A stretch of 64,000 nt of DNA from JAOAGA01 sp964540515. GTDB lineage: Bacteria > CALINM01. Shown one piece after another: positions 8,409-17,873 of the stretch (position 1 is the first letter of the stretch; the number at the start of each line of letters is the position of its first letter). Under the pieces are notes generated by a model. It saw nothing but the letters and a program-made list of their open reading frames with translations. It was not told the DNA's origin and searched no databases. The DNA is taken from positions 243,709 to 307,708 of the forward strand of contig CAZIMS010000002.1 in the NCBI GenBank assembly GCA_964540515.1, read 5' to 3'. Made by a program: the position numbers and the translations under genes.

Positions 8409-9742
8409 GAGTCCTTGTAGTTGATGATGAGTTTAGCATAAGACACATGCTTAAAACAGTTTTAACAAAGGCAGGATACGAGGTTGAGATGGCCGAAGAT
8501 GGTGATATAGCCCTTCAGAAAGTAAGGAATGATATCTACGACATTGTTTTGTGTGACATCAAGATGCCTCAGGTAGATGGCTTTTCTTTTCTTGAGCAGG
8601 TTCAGAAAGAAAAAATAAGTTCAACTATTATTATGATGACCTCTTACGGCTCTATAGACACTGCAGTTCAGGCTATAAGAAAGGGAGCCCATGATTATAT
8701 ATCAAAACCTTTCAACTCCGATGAGGTGATAATTGCTATAAAAAAGGCAGAAGAAAGACAAAAATTAATTAAAGAGAACGAGTTGCTAAAAAGAGAGGCT
8801 AAGGATGGTATTCTCAAAGAAGTTATAGTTGAAAGCCAGGCTATGAAAGAGATAATGGCTTCTATTGAAAAGATTGCCCCCTTTAGACAGCCTGTACTTA
8901 TAACAGGTGAAAGTGGAGTTGGAAAAGAGATAGTAGCAAGACTCATACACCAAAAGAGTAATAGAGCAAATAACCCCTTTGTTGCCATTAACTGTGCAGC
9001 TATACCTGAAAATTTGTTAGAGAGCGAACTTTTTGGTTATGCTAAGGGTGCCTTTACTGATGCTTCCCAGCCTAAAAGAGGACTTCTTGAATATGCCCAC
9101 GAGGGGGTATGTTTTCTTGATGAGATATCGGAGATGAAAGAAAATCTTCAGAGCAAACTGCTTAGATTCTTAGAAGATGGTGAGATTAGAAGAGTTGGGG
9201 ATTTAAAGACTATTAAAGTTGATGTTAGAATAATCTCAGCAACTAACAGGGATTTAAAAAATATGATTGAATCAGGTAAGTTTAGGCAGGACTTATATTA
9301 CAGATTAAATGTAATACCTATACAAGTGCCACCCTTGAGAGAGAGAAAGGAAGATATAGAAGTCTTTATAAAAAGGGAACTTGAAAAAAATGGCAAATAT
9401 ATAACCGATGATGCAATGGGAATACTTCTTGCGTATAGATGGCCTGGAAACTTCAGAGAGATGAAAAATTTTCTGGAAAAGACTATTATTTTTGCAAGCT
9501 CTAATAAAATCGATATTGAAGATCTGCCAGAATATATGTTTGAAAAAATACCTGATGAGAAGATTGAGGGAGCTGATGACCTAAATATTATGTCTTTGAA
9601 AAAAGCCATAGAAGATTTGGAAAAAAGTTTTATTAAAAGGGCCTTGCAAGTAACAAAGGGAAATAGATTAAAGGCAGCGAAATTACTGGAAATTAGTCCG
9701 AGGTCTCTGCATTACAAGATAAAAGATTATAATATTGAATAG
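8402..9742 (+). CDS. NtrC-family sigma-54-dependent response regulator
   Basis: A 446-residue activator with a receiver domain (phospho-acceptor Asp52 in VLCDIKMP, Lys in SKPFN), an AAA+ domain (Walker A GESGVGKE, Walker B-like CFLDEISEM) and a C-terminal Fis-type helix-turn-helix. The sigma-54 contact loop reads GAFTDA rather than the commonest GAFTGA, a known type of variation. I start at GTG 8402 because GGGGGAG lies at 8391-8397; a longer frame from TTG 8360 has no such support. The last codons lie inside a 28-bp tandem duplication. Confidence 0.92.
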   Translation: MLRVLVVDDEFSIRHMLKTVLTKAGYEVEMAEDGDIALQKVRNDIYDIVLCDIKMPQVDGFSFLEQVQKEKISSTIIMMTSYGSIDTAVQAIRKGAHDYISKPFNSDEVIIAIKKAEERQKLIKENELLKREAKDGILKEVIVESQAMKEIMASIEKIAPFRQPVLITGESGVGKEIVARLIHQKSNRANNPFVAINCAAIPENLLESELFGYAKGAFTDASQPKRGLLEYAHEGVCFLDEISEMKENLQSKLLRFLEDGEIRRVGDLKTIKVDVRIISATNRDLKNMIESGKFRQDLYYRLNVIPIQVPPLRERKEDIEVFIKRELEKNGKYITDDAMGILLAYRWPGNFREMKNFLEKTIIFASSNKIDIEDLPEYMFEKIPDEKIEGADDLNIMSLKKAIEDLEKSFIKRALQVTKGNRLKAAKLLEISPRSLHYKIKDYNIE

Positions 9743-9781
9743 GGACTTAAAACATTATAATATTGAATAGGGACTTAAAAC
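9726..9781. repeat. Perfect 28-bp tandem duplication plus inverted copy
   Basis: The unit at 9726-9753 is repeated exactly at 9754-9781. The first copy contains the last codons and the TAG stop of the sigma-54 activator. The second copy is followed by a near-complementary segment at 9781-9792 that pairs with 9759-9771 (12 bp, one bulged A). A hairpin could therefore form in front of korA. There is no T-run, so it is not a standard terminator. Confidence 0.8.
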
Positions 9782-9813
9782 CATTCAATATTGGCAATTT
9801 TTAAGGGGGATTT

Positions 9814-11529
9814 ATGAGGGTTAATGATTTAAGTTGGAAAATAGGTGGGGAAGCCGGTGAGGGTATTATGGTTACTGGTTTAATGTTTTCTAAAATCTGT
9901 GCCAGAATGGGGCTTCATGTCTATAACTATGCAGAGTATCCCTCAAGGATAAGAGGAGGACACAACTGCTATCAAGTAAACGTAAGAGATAAAAAGCCAG
10001 TCTTTGTAGAAAACAGCATTGACATTTTAGTAGCCTTAAATCAAGAAACTATCGATCTTCATAGTAAATATTTGAGCGAGAAGGGGATAATCATAGCAGA
10101 TATAAAACTAAAAAAAGAAGATGGACCTAAGAATATTTTTTATCTTCCATTGGATGAGTTAGCAGATAAAGCAGGAGGTAAAATAACAAAGAATAATGTC
10201 TCTTTAGGGGCATCCTTTGCTTTTCTAAATGTAGATATTGAAAATGTCTTTGAGATAGTAAGAAAAGCCTTTAAAGACAAAGGCGATAAGATAATTTCAA
10301 TGAATGAAAAGGCAGTTTCCCTTGGTTATGAGTTTGTTAAGGACAACTATAAGGAAAAATTCTCCTGTGAGCTAAAAAAATGTTCAGAAAAAGGAAACTA
10401 TGTAATTACTGGAAATGAAGCTATATCAATGGGCTCTCTAAAGGCAGGTCTTAAGTTTTATGCAGCATACCCCATGACACCTGCTTCTTCAATTCTTCAT
10501 TTTTTAGCTCCTCTTTCTCGTAGGTATAAGGTGCTGGTTAAGCACTCAGAAGACGAGATCGCAGCCATACTTATGGCTATTGGTGCGAGCTATGCAGGTG
10601 CAAGGGCAATGGTTGCCACATCTGGAGGTGGGTTTAGTTTGATGTCAGAATCTGTTGGTATGGCATCTATTACAGAGACACCACTTGTTGTTGTAGAATC
10701 TATGAGACCTGGGCCAAGCACAGGTTTGCCTACCTGGACTTCTCAGGCAGACCTAAGATTCGTAATTCATGCATCTCAAGGAGATTTCTTAAGGGTTGTG
10801 CTAACTCCTGGTGATGTCTATGAGGCCTATCACTTAATTCAACAGGCCTTTAATCTTGCTGAAAAATACCAGATACCAGTCTTTCTTGTGAGTGATAAAT
10901 TATTGTCTGAAAGTTCTGAGAGTATAGAAGACCTTTCACATTTAAATATCAAGATAGAAAGAGGTAAGATCTTAAAAGAGGCTGAACCTACCTATAAAAG
11001 ATATGACTTATCTATTGAAGATGGCATATCTTATAGGGTATTTCCACCTGCTAAGAATGGGATGCATTTAGCAAACAGCGATGAACATGACGAAAAGGGT
11101 CTTGTCTCTGAAGAGGCTGATATGAGAGTTTTGATGTTAGAGAAGAGATTTAAGAGGGAAAAGCTTATAATTGAAGAAATACCCAAGCCTGTAAATTATG
11201 GTCCTCAGGAAGCTGATGTATCTATAATGGGTTTTGGTTCTGTAAAATTACCAGTATTAGTAGCGATGCAGTTATTGCAAGAGAAAAACATCTCTGTTAA
11301 TTTTATGCACTGTCTATGTCCCCATCCTTTTGTAGCGAAACACTACAAGGATTTTGTTGATAGGGCTAAAAAACTTGTTGTAGTAGAGAACAATTATGTC
11401 GGTCAGTTTGCCGGGATAATCCAAGAGCATCTTGCCATAAAGATTAAAAACAAGGTACTTAAGGACGATGGTAGGCCATTTTTCCCTGGCGAGTTGGCAG
11501 AGAAGATAGAAAAAATATTACTCTCATAA
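9814..11529 (+). CDS. korA: 2-oxoacid:acceptor oxidoreductase, fused gamma-alpha subunit
   Basis: The alpha chain of a CoA-dependent 2-oxoacid:ferredoxin oxidoreductase, probably 2-oxoglutarate (TCA cycle or its reverse). At 571 residues it is a gamma-alpha fusion. The gamma domain (about 1-175) has GGEAGEGIMVTG and YPSRIRGGHNCYQV. The alpha domain begins with the GNEAISMGSLKAG segment (about 200) and continues through pyrimidine-binding and C-terminal domain II. Ribosome binding site AGGGGGA precedes the ATG. The beta subunit follows 9 bp later. No ferredoxin-like delta subunit is nearby. The exact 2-oxoacid cannot be fixed from sequence. Confidence 0.9.
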   Translation: MRVNDLSWKIGGEAGEGIMVTGLMFSKICARMGLHVYNYAEYPSRIRGGHNCYQVNVRDKKPVFVENSIDILVALNQETIDLHSKYLSEKGIIIADIKLKKEDGPKNIFYLPLDELADKAGGKITKNNVSLGASFAFLNVDIENVFEIVRKAFKDKGDKIISMNEKAVSLGYEFVKDNYKEKFSCELKKCSEKGNYVITGNEAISMGSLKAGLKFYAAYPMTPASSILHFLAPLSRRYKVLVKHSEDEIAAILMAIGASYAGARAMVATSGGGFSLMSESVGMASITETPLVVVESMRPGPSTGLPTWTSQADLRFVIHASQGDFLRVVLTPGDVYEAYHLIQQAFNLAEKYQIPVFLVSDKLLSESSESIEDLSHLNIKIERGKILKEAEPTYKRYDLSIEDGISYRVFPPAKNGMHLANSDEHDEKGLVSEEADMRVLMLEKRFKREKLIIEEIPKPVNYGPQEADVSIMGFGSVKLPVLVAMQLLQEKNISVNFMHCLCPHPFVAKHYKDFVDRAKKLVVVENNYVGQFAGIIQEHLAIKIKNKVLKDDGRPFFPGELAEKIEKILLS

Positions 11530-11538
11530 GGAGTTATT

Positions 11539-12396
11539 ATGAAAGATAACGTAAGCTTTAATACCTATCAAAAACCTTCCTGGTGTCCAGGTTGTGGCAA
11601 CTTTGGTATATGGTATGCCTTAAAAGAAGCTTTTACTAAACTTAATTTTGAACCTAACGATGTATGTATGGTCTTTGGGATAGGCTGCTCAGGTAATCTT
11701 TCCAATTTTCTAAATGTTTATGGTTTTCATGGTATTCATGGCAGAACTTTGCCTGTAGCCTCGGGTATAAAGCTTGCCAACCACCAGCTCAATGTTATTG
11801 CTACTTCAGGAGATGGTGATGGTTTAGGGATTGGCTTGGGACATTTTATTCATACCTGTAGAAGGAATATAAATATAACCTATCTAATACACGATAATAA
11901 GGTGTATGGACTTACTACAGGTCAGACCTCTCCAACAAGTCCAAAAGGCTTTTCTTCTAAATCAACTCCCTTTGGAGTCATAGAGCTTCCGGTAAACCCT
12001 TTAGCGCTTGCCATAATATCTGGTGCAACTTTTGTAGCAAGAGGTTACTCCGGTGAGTTTGAGCACCTTTCATCACTTATAGTTGAGGCGATAAATCACA
12101 AAGGCTTTGCAGTAATAGATGTGCTGCAGCCCTGTGTAACTTTCAATCCATCTTTTTCTTATAATTTTTATAACCCACGAGTATACAAATTAGAAGAATC
12201 AGGTCATAATTTTTATTCTTATGAAGATGCAATTAAGAAGGCTCTTGAGTTTGATGATAAAATACCTATAGGTGTTTTTTATAAAACCCAAAGAGAGACC
12301 TATGAGCAAGCAAGCCTTGAGCTTTCGGAGAAACCTTTAACAGAGCAGGATATTGAAAACATTGAAGTAGATAGTATACTTGAAGAGATTTATTAA
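11539..12396 (+). CDS. korB: 2-oxoacid:acceptor oxidoreductase, beta subunit (TPP-binding)
   Basis: A 285-residue partner of the preceding subunit. It carries thiamine diphosphate and a [4Fe-4S] cluster: WCPGCGNFG (residues 15-23), GIGCSGN, and the TPP motif GDGDGLGIG followed by NKVYGLTTGQTSPTS. That last segment is typical of Kor/Por beta chains. A conserved Cys lies further on, in DVLQPCVTF. It is translationally coupled to korA and ends 1 bp before the convergent amidotransferase gene. Confidence 0.92.
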   Translation: MKDNVSFNTYQKPSWCPGCGNFGIWYALKEAFTKLNFEPNDVCMVFGIGCSGNLSNFLNVYGFHGIHGRTLPVASGIKLANHQLNVIATSGDGDGLGIGLGHFIHTCRRNINITYLIHDNKVYGLTTGQTSPTSPKGFSSKSTPFGVIELPVNPLALAIISGATFVARGYSGEFEHLSSLIVEAINHKGFAVIDVLQPCVTFNPSFSYNFYNPRVYKLEESGHNFYSYEDAIKKALEFDDKIPIGVFYKTQRETYEQASLELSEKPLTEQDIENIEVDSILEEIY

Positions 12397-12397
12397 G

Positions 12398-13042
12398 TTA
12401 TAGGGAAATAAATTTTCTAAAAAATTCTTCTGCAAATTTTTGTGCCTCTATCATTTTATCTTTGTCAATGTAATGGTTATTTGTTTTTTCTTCTGGAAAC
12501 CAGTCTTTTAAAATTTCATCTGTAACTTCAATGTGATATTGAAGACCATATATATTTCTACCAATTTTGAAAGCCTGATTTTCATAATTATGGTTTTTTG
12601 CAAGTCTTATTGCTTCTTTTGGCAAATCAAAGGTATCTTGGTGCCATTGAAATACATACATTGACTGTGGAAAAAGGTTAAAAATCTCATCATTTTTAGC
12701 ATATTCAGTATGTTCTATATTGTACCAACCAACCTCTTTGGTATGTCCTTTATAGACCTTACCTCCTAAGCTTTCTGCAATCATCTGAGCCCCCAAGCAG
12801 ATACCTAAAATCTTGCTATTTTTATCAGCACACTTTTTTATAAAATCTAACTCCTTTTTTATAAAAGGGTATTCATTTTTCTCGTAAACACCCATCGGTC
12901 CCCCCATAATGATGAACATATCATCTTTCTTGGGTTCAGGAAAATCTAAGGAGGAAGCCATTATGGTTATAGGTTTTTCAGTAAAAAAGCACTCAAAAAT
13001 ACCAGCACCTTCTTCTGGTACATGTTTAATTACATACAACAT
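12398..13042 (-). CDS. Class I glutamine amidotransferase (GATase1)-like protein
   Basis: A 214-residue GMP-synthase-like amidotransferase domain without a synthetase partner. It shows an oxyanion-hole segment (GGPMGVYE), the catalytic Cys in GICLGAQMIAESLGG, and the His-Glu pair in QYHIEVT. Stand-alone members are often annotated as GMP synthase-like or gamma-glutamyl-peptide hydrolases; the acceptor substrate is unknown. It is on the opposite strand to korAB. Confidence 0.85.
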   Translation of the reverse strand: MLYVIKHVPEEGAGIFECFFTEKPITIMASSLDFPEPKKDDMFIIMGGPMGVYEKNEYPFIKKELDFIKKCADKNSKILGICLGAQMIAESLGGKVYKGHTKEVGWYNIEHTEYAKNDEIFNLFPQSMYVFQWHQDTFDLPKEAIRLAKNHNYENQAFKIGRNIYGLQYHIEVTDEILKDWFPEEKTNNHYIDKDKMIEAQKFAEEFFRKFISL

Positions 13043-13179
13043 AATGTCTAATTAACAAAAAAAATGCCATAGATCTACGATTAAAAAAAATGCACTTAGC
13101 TTATAAAATAGGCAAAATTGATATAATTTTTTTGATTTTGATTATTTTTTTAGCAGTTATGCTTATTATTGGAAATGTA

Positions 13180-13198
13180 AGAGGGGGTATCCCCCTCT
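13180..13198. other. GC-rich hairpin downstream of the lyase-like gene
   Basis: AGAGGGGG-TAT-CCCCCTCT forms a perfect 8-bp stem with a 3-nt loop just after the stop codon of the minus-strand lyase-like gene. In this AT-rich background it stands out and probably stabilises or ends that transcript. No T-run follows on the minus strand, so it is not a textbook terminator. Confidence 0.5.
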
Positions 13199-13202
13199 CA
13201 GC

Positions 13203-14252
13203 TTATTTCGAAAGCCGTTCTTTTAATTTCTCGTCAAGAAACTCAGTTGGACCTTTTGGAATTCTTCCTGTTTTAATACATTCAGATCTAAGTCTTCTTC
13301 CAACTATCTTCTCAATCATATTGCCAATTTTAAGCAGTCTATCAACGTCAATTCCTGTCTCAATGCCCATCTCATCCATCATAACAACCATATCTTCAGT
13401 ACATACTAGACCACTTATATTGGGATCTTTGTAATAATATTCACCGGTACCTGGAACAGGAACACCATCTATAAAGTTTGCTGGCTGACCTCCCGTTCCG
13501 CCACAGGTTGATTCATAATGAGTAATTCCTGCAAGAAGTGCAGCAAATATATTTGCCAGACCCCATCCTCGAGTTACATGAAAATGGGCTATATGTTTTG
13601 TAGGATCAGGTATTTCATCTAATACCCTCGAAAAATATTCATAGACCTTTTCAGGTGTTGCCTGCCCGTCATGATCTGCGTGCTCAATATCATCAGCGCC
13701 AAGCTCTAAATATCTTTTTGTAAACTCCACAGCCTTTTTTATATCTGTTGGCCCTTCTATTGGACAACCCCATATAGTACTTACGGTACCATTAAATTTT
13801 ATACCTACTTCTTTTGCCTGTTTTATACATTGTTCTGTCATTTTCCAGTATTCTTTGTGAGTTAAGGCAGAGCTTTTTAGTTGATAGGATTCGCTTGTCG
13901 CAACCATTTGTAAAATTCTATCTGGACCCCAGCCCTCTTTTTTTGCCTCCACTGCTCTTGCCACAGCCTGTTCTCTTATTGTAACAGCAGTAATCTCAAC
14001 ATCTTTCAATAAATGGGCTATCCTCTTGCTACTTCTTATGCCTTTTAAAACATCGTCGGCGTCCTTAAATTGAGGCATCACTTTTGGACTACCAAGATTT
14101 GTAACTTCTATCCTTCTAAATCCAGCTAAGATCAACTCTTCAGCAAGCCATATTTTTGCTTGAGTGGGGATAAACTTCTCTTCATGTTGAAAACCATCTC
14201 TTAATGTAATATCTCCTATTACTACTTTTTTGGGTATATTTAAGTGAGCCAC
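13203..14252 (-). CDS. HMG-CoA lyase-like / DRE-TIM metallolyase
   Basis: A 349-residue TIM-barrel enzyme of the HMGL-like (pyruvate carboxyltransferase) family, which cleaves or forms C-C bonds with acyl-CoA or keto-acid substrates using a divalent metal. Key residues are the catalytic TLRDGFQHEE near the N-terminus, metal-binding HFHVTRGWG, and a glycine loop with Cys (STCGGTGGQP). It is too short for a 2-isopropylmalate synthase with a regulatory domain. The GTG start has a strong GGGAGGTGA site. The specific substrate is unknown. Confidence 0.8.
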   Translation of the reverse strand: MAHLNIPKKVVIGDITLRDGFQHEEKFIPTQAKIWLAEELILAGFRRIEVTNLGSPKVMPQFKDADDVLKGIRSSKRIAHLLKDVEITAVTIREQAVARAVEAKKEGWGPDRILQMVATSESYQLKSSALTHKEYWKMTEQCIKQAKEVGIKFNGTVSTIWGCPIEGPTDIKKAVEFTKRYLELGADDIEHADHDGQATPEKVYEYFSRVLDEIPDPTKHIAHFHVTRGWGLANIFAALLAGITHYESTCGGTGGQPANFIDGVPVPGTGEYYYKDPNISGLVCTEDMVVMMDEMGIETGIDVDRLLKIGNMIEKIVGRRLRSECIKTGRIPKGPTEFLDEKLKERLSK

Positions 14253-14567
14253 CTTTCACCTCCCTTACAGTTTACGTAAAGGTAATATAGACTAATTTTT
14301 TATATTTGTCAAGTAAAATTAAAACGATGTTTATTATTATAATAAATTTGACAATCAAGAAAGATTTTTAATTATGTTAATATAAACTCATTAACTAATC
14401 CCTAATAATTAAAAATATGTTTTATATAATAAACATATAAAAAATAGTCTAAAGGTTGTGGAAAATTTCAAAAAAATTAATTTCTTTGCAATTTTCACTA
14501 TTAATGGTCCTTATTATAGGTTTAATCAAATTGCTAAAAAAAGATTTTTTGTATATAATCAGTAACT
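14253..14567. other. AT-rich divergent intergenic region
   Basis: About 315 bp between the lyase-like gene and miaB. Apart from the miaB promoter at its right end I see no gene, RNA or strong repeat; it is mostly A/T runs. Confidence 0.5.
14531..14559 (+). promoter_or_regulatory. Predicted miaB promoter giving a leaderless mRNA
   Basis: TTGCTA (14531-14536), a 17-bp spacer and a perfect TATAAT (14554-14559). The miaB ATG starts only 8 nt after the -10, so the expected transcription start is at or 1-2 nt before the ATG. No Shine-Dalgarno sequence is present. Confidence 0.65.
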
Positions 14568-15884
14568 ATGGAAAAGTTTTATATTGAGACCTATGGCTGT
14601 CAGATGAACGAGGCTGACAGTGAGTATATGGCATCTATCCTCTTAACAATGGGATATGAAAAGGTAGAGGAGATAAAAGATGCAAACCTTATAATAGTTA
14701 ATACATGTAGTATTAGAGATAAAGCAGAGAAAAAGGTTCTTAGTTTTTTGGGTAGAGTCTCTACCTTTAAAAGAAAAAACAACTGTATCCTTGCTGTATG
14801 TGGTTGTGTAGCAAAGCAAGAAGGTGAAAATTTAATTAAAAAAGCACCATTCTTAGACATCATTTTTGGCCCCCACCATATTAATTATCTCCCCTCTTTC
14901 ATAGAAAGGGCAAAAAACAATGAAAAGGTCATAGAAATTTCAGATAGAAAAGTTATTGAGAGAGACAAAGATCTTCTGAAAATAGACGGCATAAGAGCTA
15001 TGATTCCAATAATGCAGGGTTGTGATAACTTTTGTAGCTTCTGCATAGTACCTTATGTGCGTGGGAGGGAGGTAAGTAGAGGATTAGAGGATATAGTTGC
15101 GGAGATAGAAAGGTTAGCAAGCTTAGGTATAAAAGAAGTAATGTTGTTAGGACAAAATGTGAACTCCTATGGTAAAGATTTATCTCTTAAAGAGGCCTTT
15201 GCAAAGCTTATCAAAGAGGTTTCAAAGATTGAAAATATAGAAAGAATTAGGTTTACAACCTCACATCCTAAAGATATCACAGAAGATCTTATATCTTCTT
15301 TTGCTACTGTTGAAAAGCTAATGCCTCACATCCATCTTCCTGTTCAGTCCGGTTCAGACAGGATACTTGAACTCATGAATAGAAAGTATAATAGAGAAAG
15401 ATATCTTAATATAGTTAAAAAGCTTAGAGAGGTAAGAAAGGATATTGCCATTACGACGGATATAATAGTTGGTTTTCCCTCTGAGACAGATAAAGACTTT
15501 GAAGATACTCTAAGTCTTGTTAAAGAGGTTAGATATGATTCGGCTTTCTCTTTTAAATATTCTAAGAGACCCTACACTAAAGCATCTACTATGGAAAATC
15601 AGGTACCAGAAGAGATGAAACAAGAAAGACTCGAGATATTGCAGGAGCTTTTAAAAGAGATAATCTATGAAAAAAACAAAGAGATGGAGGGTAAGATATT
15701 ACCAGTTCTTGTTGAATCAAGAAGTAAGAGAGAAAGTTCTGAGTTTATGGGAAGAACTCCCTGTTTTAGGATAGTTAATTTTTCTTCCAGTAGTGAGTTA
15801 AGGATGGGAGAGACAGTAAAGGTCAAAATTGTTCGTGGGTTGAAAAACTCTTTAAAGGGAGAGATTTTAGATGCCCAAAGTTGA
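14568..15884 (+). CDS. miaB: tRNA-2-methylthio-N6-dimethylallyladenosine synthase
   Basis: A radical SAM methylthiotransferase that modifies i6A37 of tRNAs. The UPF0004 domain holds the first cluster (Cys11, Cys47, Cys80). The radical SAM motif CDNFCSFC (Cys152, 156, 159) holds the second, and a TRAM domain ends the protein. The 438-residue length and the QGCDNFCSFCIVPYVRGRE segment fit MiaB rather than MtaB or RimO. Its 3' end overlaps the next gene by 14 bp. Expression is likely leaderless. Confidence 0.95.
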   Translation: MEKFYIETYGCQMNEADSEYMASILLTMGYEKVEEIKDANLIIVNTCSIRDKAEKKVLSFLGRVSTFKRKNNCILAVCGCVAKQEGENLIKKAPFLDIIFGPHHINYLPSFIERAKNNEKVIEISDRKVIERDKDLLKIDGIRAMIPIMQGCDNFCSFCIVPYVRGREVSRGLEDIVAEIERLASLGIKEVMLLGQNVNSYGKDLSLKEAFAKLIKEVSKIENIERIRFTTSHPKDITEDLISSFATVEKLMPHIHLPVQSGSDRILELMNRKYNRERYLNIVKKLREVRKDIAITTDIIVGFPSETDKDFEDTLSLVKEVRYDSAFSFKYSKRPYTKASTMENQVPEEMKQERLEILQELLKEIIYEKNKEMEGKILPVLVESRSKRESSEFMGRTPCFRIVNFSSSSELRMGETVKVKIVRGLKNSLKGEILDAQS

Positions 15885-16353
15885 GGTAGAGGTACTCACA
15901 ATAATCCTTGATAGGGTAAACAACACGCCTGTAGTGCTATTAAGAGAGAAAGGTGCTAATAGAGTCTTGCCCATCTGGATTGGTTTTTTTGAGGCACAGG
16001 CAATTTATATGGCTTTAAAAGGGGTAATGTTAGAAAGACCACTTACCCATGATTTATGTTCCGATATTATTGTTTTTCTAAATGGAAAACTCTTAGAGGT
16101 TCATATTTACAAATTATATGAAGGTACTTTTTATGCCCATCTTGTTGTAAAGCAAAACGATAAGATTATAAGTATCGATGCACGCCCTAGTGACTCCATT
16201 GCTATTGCCTTGAGACAGTCTAGTCCTCTTTATGTAGAAGAAAGCATTATGAAAAGCAATGCCCTTTCAGAGCCATTTAGCGGCACTTCTAAAGATATAG
16301 AGGAGATTCTTGCCAATCTTCCTGATGACGCCTTTGGAAAATATAATATGTAA
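15871..16353 (+). CDS. Bifunctional nuclease family protein (DUF151)
   Basis: A 160-residue DUF151 protein. Conserved segments are VLLREKGANRVLPIWIGFFEAQAI, with the acidic and aromatic pattern of the family, and IDARPSDSIAIALR near the middle. Members in bacteria and plants have been reported to have DNase/RNase activity, but the cellular role here is unknown. It is coupled to miaB by a 14-bp overlap, an arrangement that suggests a tRNA- or RNA-linked function. Confidence 0.87.
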   Translation: MPKVEVEVLTIILDRVNNTPVVLLREKGANRVLPIWIGFFEAQAIYMALKGVMLERPLTHDLCSDIIVFLNGKLLEVHIYKLYEGTFYAHLVVKQNDKIISIDARPSDSIAIALRQSSPLYVEESIMKSNALSEPFSGTSKDIEEILANLPDDAFGKYNM

Positions 16354-16424
16354 TTTTTGTATATGCAGTTTAATGTAATAAATTTTATAGATTTTTTTTA
16401 AATTTAAAAAGTCAGGAAAAGACT

Positions 16425-17873
16425 TTGAGTAAAGATAATTCGTCCAAAATGAATAAAGACCTCCTGTTGTTCCAAAATATAGAGCTTGTAGACCTACTAA
16501 ATCTATATAGAAGAATTATTAAGTTTGTAACAGAGTGGGATATCACGAGATTAAAGGAACAACTCTTAGAGGAGGTAATGAATATAACCTTTGGACGAGG
16601 CGCTGTCCTATATCTTTATAATGAAGAAAAAGATCAGTTAGTCTGTGATACATATAAAGGCATGGTTGATTTAAATAAGATTAAAGAACCATTAGAGAAA
16701 AAAAATATTGATGAGTCCCATCTCGACTTCTTCATCAACCCCAGTGAGATAAATATGCCCTTAAGACATGACGATAAATTATATGGGCTTGTAAGAATCG
16801 TAAATCCAATTATTAGTTTTACTGAGAAGGAGTTTAACAAAGCTTATTATATCTGTGAGTTTATACCTTTAGTCATGGAAAATGCAAAAAAGATAGAGAT
16901 ACTTCAGAGATATTCTATTAAAGATGAGAAAAATAAAACCTATTTTTGGGATATCTTTAAAGACTTTGTCAAGAAAGAGATTTACAAATCTTTAAGATAT
17001 GACAGAAAACTTTCTATCGTTGGCATATTAGTTGAGAATTTAGAGGATTTAAGCAGGAGACACAAATCAGAAGAGATAGATGAAGTTTTAAAGGATATCT
17101 TAAATAGTATACATAGCGTAATAAGGGATTCTGATTGGTTAGTTGAGAAAGAAAAAAAATACTTTCTGGTTTTTCTCACAGAAACTGACTATTTTGGTGC
17201 TTTAATGGCTATTAGGCGTATCAAACAGGCATTAGTTGGAAAGGGAATTTTAAAGACTGCAAGAGAAATAGATGAAGTAAGATTAAACATTTCTGCTGTT
17301 GGACTTCCATTACATGGTACTTCTTTGGAAGAGCTATTAAAAAATCTTGAAGAGAAATTAACCCAAAATAAAGATAGTATATATTTTAAACTTGATTTTA
17401 ATAAGCTTAATCTGGAGCAACTGGTAGGAGAGATAATAGATTTTAAAGAGAAAAAGGGTAACAGCTTCTTTTGTTGGTATAAAAAGGAGAAGGAAATCTT
17501 TCCAGAAATGGTCTCTTTATTATTAAACGATATAAAAATAAACTCAAAGAGAAGAGGAATTTTTTACAGTACCGTATATGAGGATGAACGTAGGATTTTT
17601 CTTAATGATAAGAAAAGTTTTTTAGATGCTGCGACGAAGATTTATTTATTCTGGGATGATAAAAATAGCTTTATAGATATTCCTGGTGTTGTTAATGTTG
17701 CTATGGAAAAAAAAGGTTATGAGACAATAAAATTCCTTTTTTTCTTAAATGAGCATTATTCATATGGCATGATAGAGGTAGTAGATAATGTTTTTGAGAC
17801 TTCGGATCAGCTTTTGGTAGAAGGCATAATTAATAAGATACAGGCTGAATATTATTTACAGTGGCAGCTATAA
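16425..17873 (+). CDS. GAF domain protein with degenerate GGDEF-like domain
   Basis: A 482-residue signalling protein. An N-terminal GAF-like region (about 30-150) is followed by a GGDEF-like fold (about 185-315). The signature loop there reads DWLVEKEKKYFLVFL and lacks GGDEF residues, so cyclase activity is unlikely. The C-terminal 150 residues are unassigned. The start is a TTG after AGGAAAAG; ATG at 16449 is an alternative. It touches the next gene (TAATG), and the pair look like one sensory unit. Confidence 0.6.
   Translation: MSKDNSSKMNKDLLLFQNIELVDLLNLYRRIIKFVTEWDITRLKEQLLEEVMNITFGRGAVLYLYNEEKDQLVCDTYKGMVDLNKIKEPLEKKNIDESHLDFFINPSEINMPLRHDDKLYGLVRIVNPIISFTEKEFNKAYYICEFIPLVMENAKKIEILQRYSIKDEKNKTYFWDIFKDFVKKEIYKSLRYDRKLSIVGILVENLEDLSRRHKSEEIDEVLKDILNSIHSVIRDSDWLVEKEKKYFLVFLTETDYFGALMAIRRIKQALVGKGILKTAREIDEVRLNISAVGLPLHGTSLEELLKNLEEKLTQNKDSIYFKLDFNKLNLEQLVGEIIDFKEKKGNSFFCWYKKEKEIFPEMVSLLLNDIKINSKRRGIFYSTVYEDERRIFLNDKKSFLDAATKIYLFWDDKNSFIDIPGVVNVAMEKKGYETIKFLFFLNEHYSYGMIEVVDNVFETSDQLLVEGIINKIQAEYYLQWQL

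Noticed and set aside
9726..9781. The 28-bp tandem repeat as a mini CRISPR array
   Set aside because: Only two units, no spacers between them, and the first overlaps coding sequence; no cas genes are present.
13180..13198. The GC-rich hairpin as a standard rho-independent terminator
   Set aside because: No run of T follows on either strand in the direction needed, so I list it only as a hairpin.
13090..13434. A plus-strand membrane-like ORF after the amidotransferase gene
   Set aside because: Most of it lies antisense within the lyase-like gene, it has no ribosome binding site, and it matches no family.
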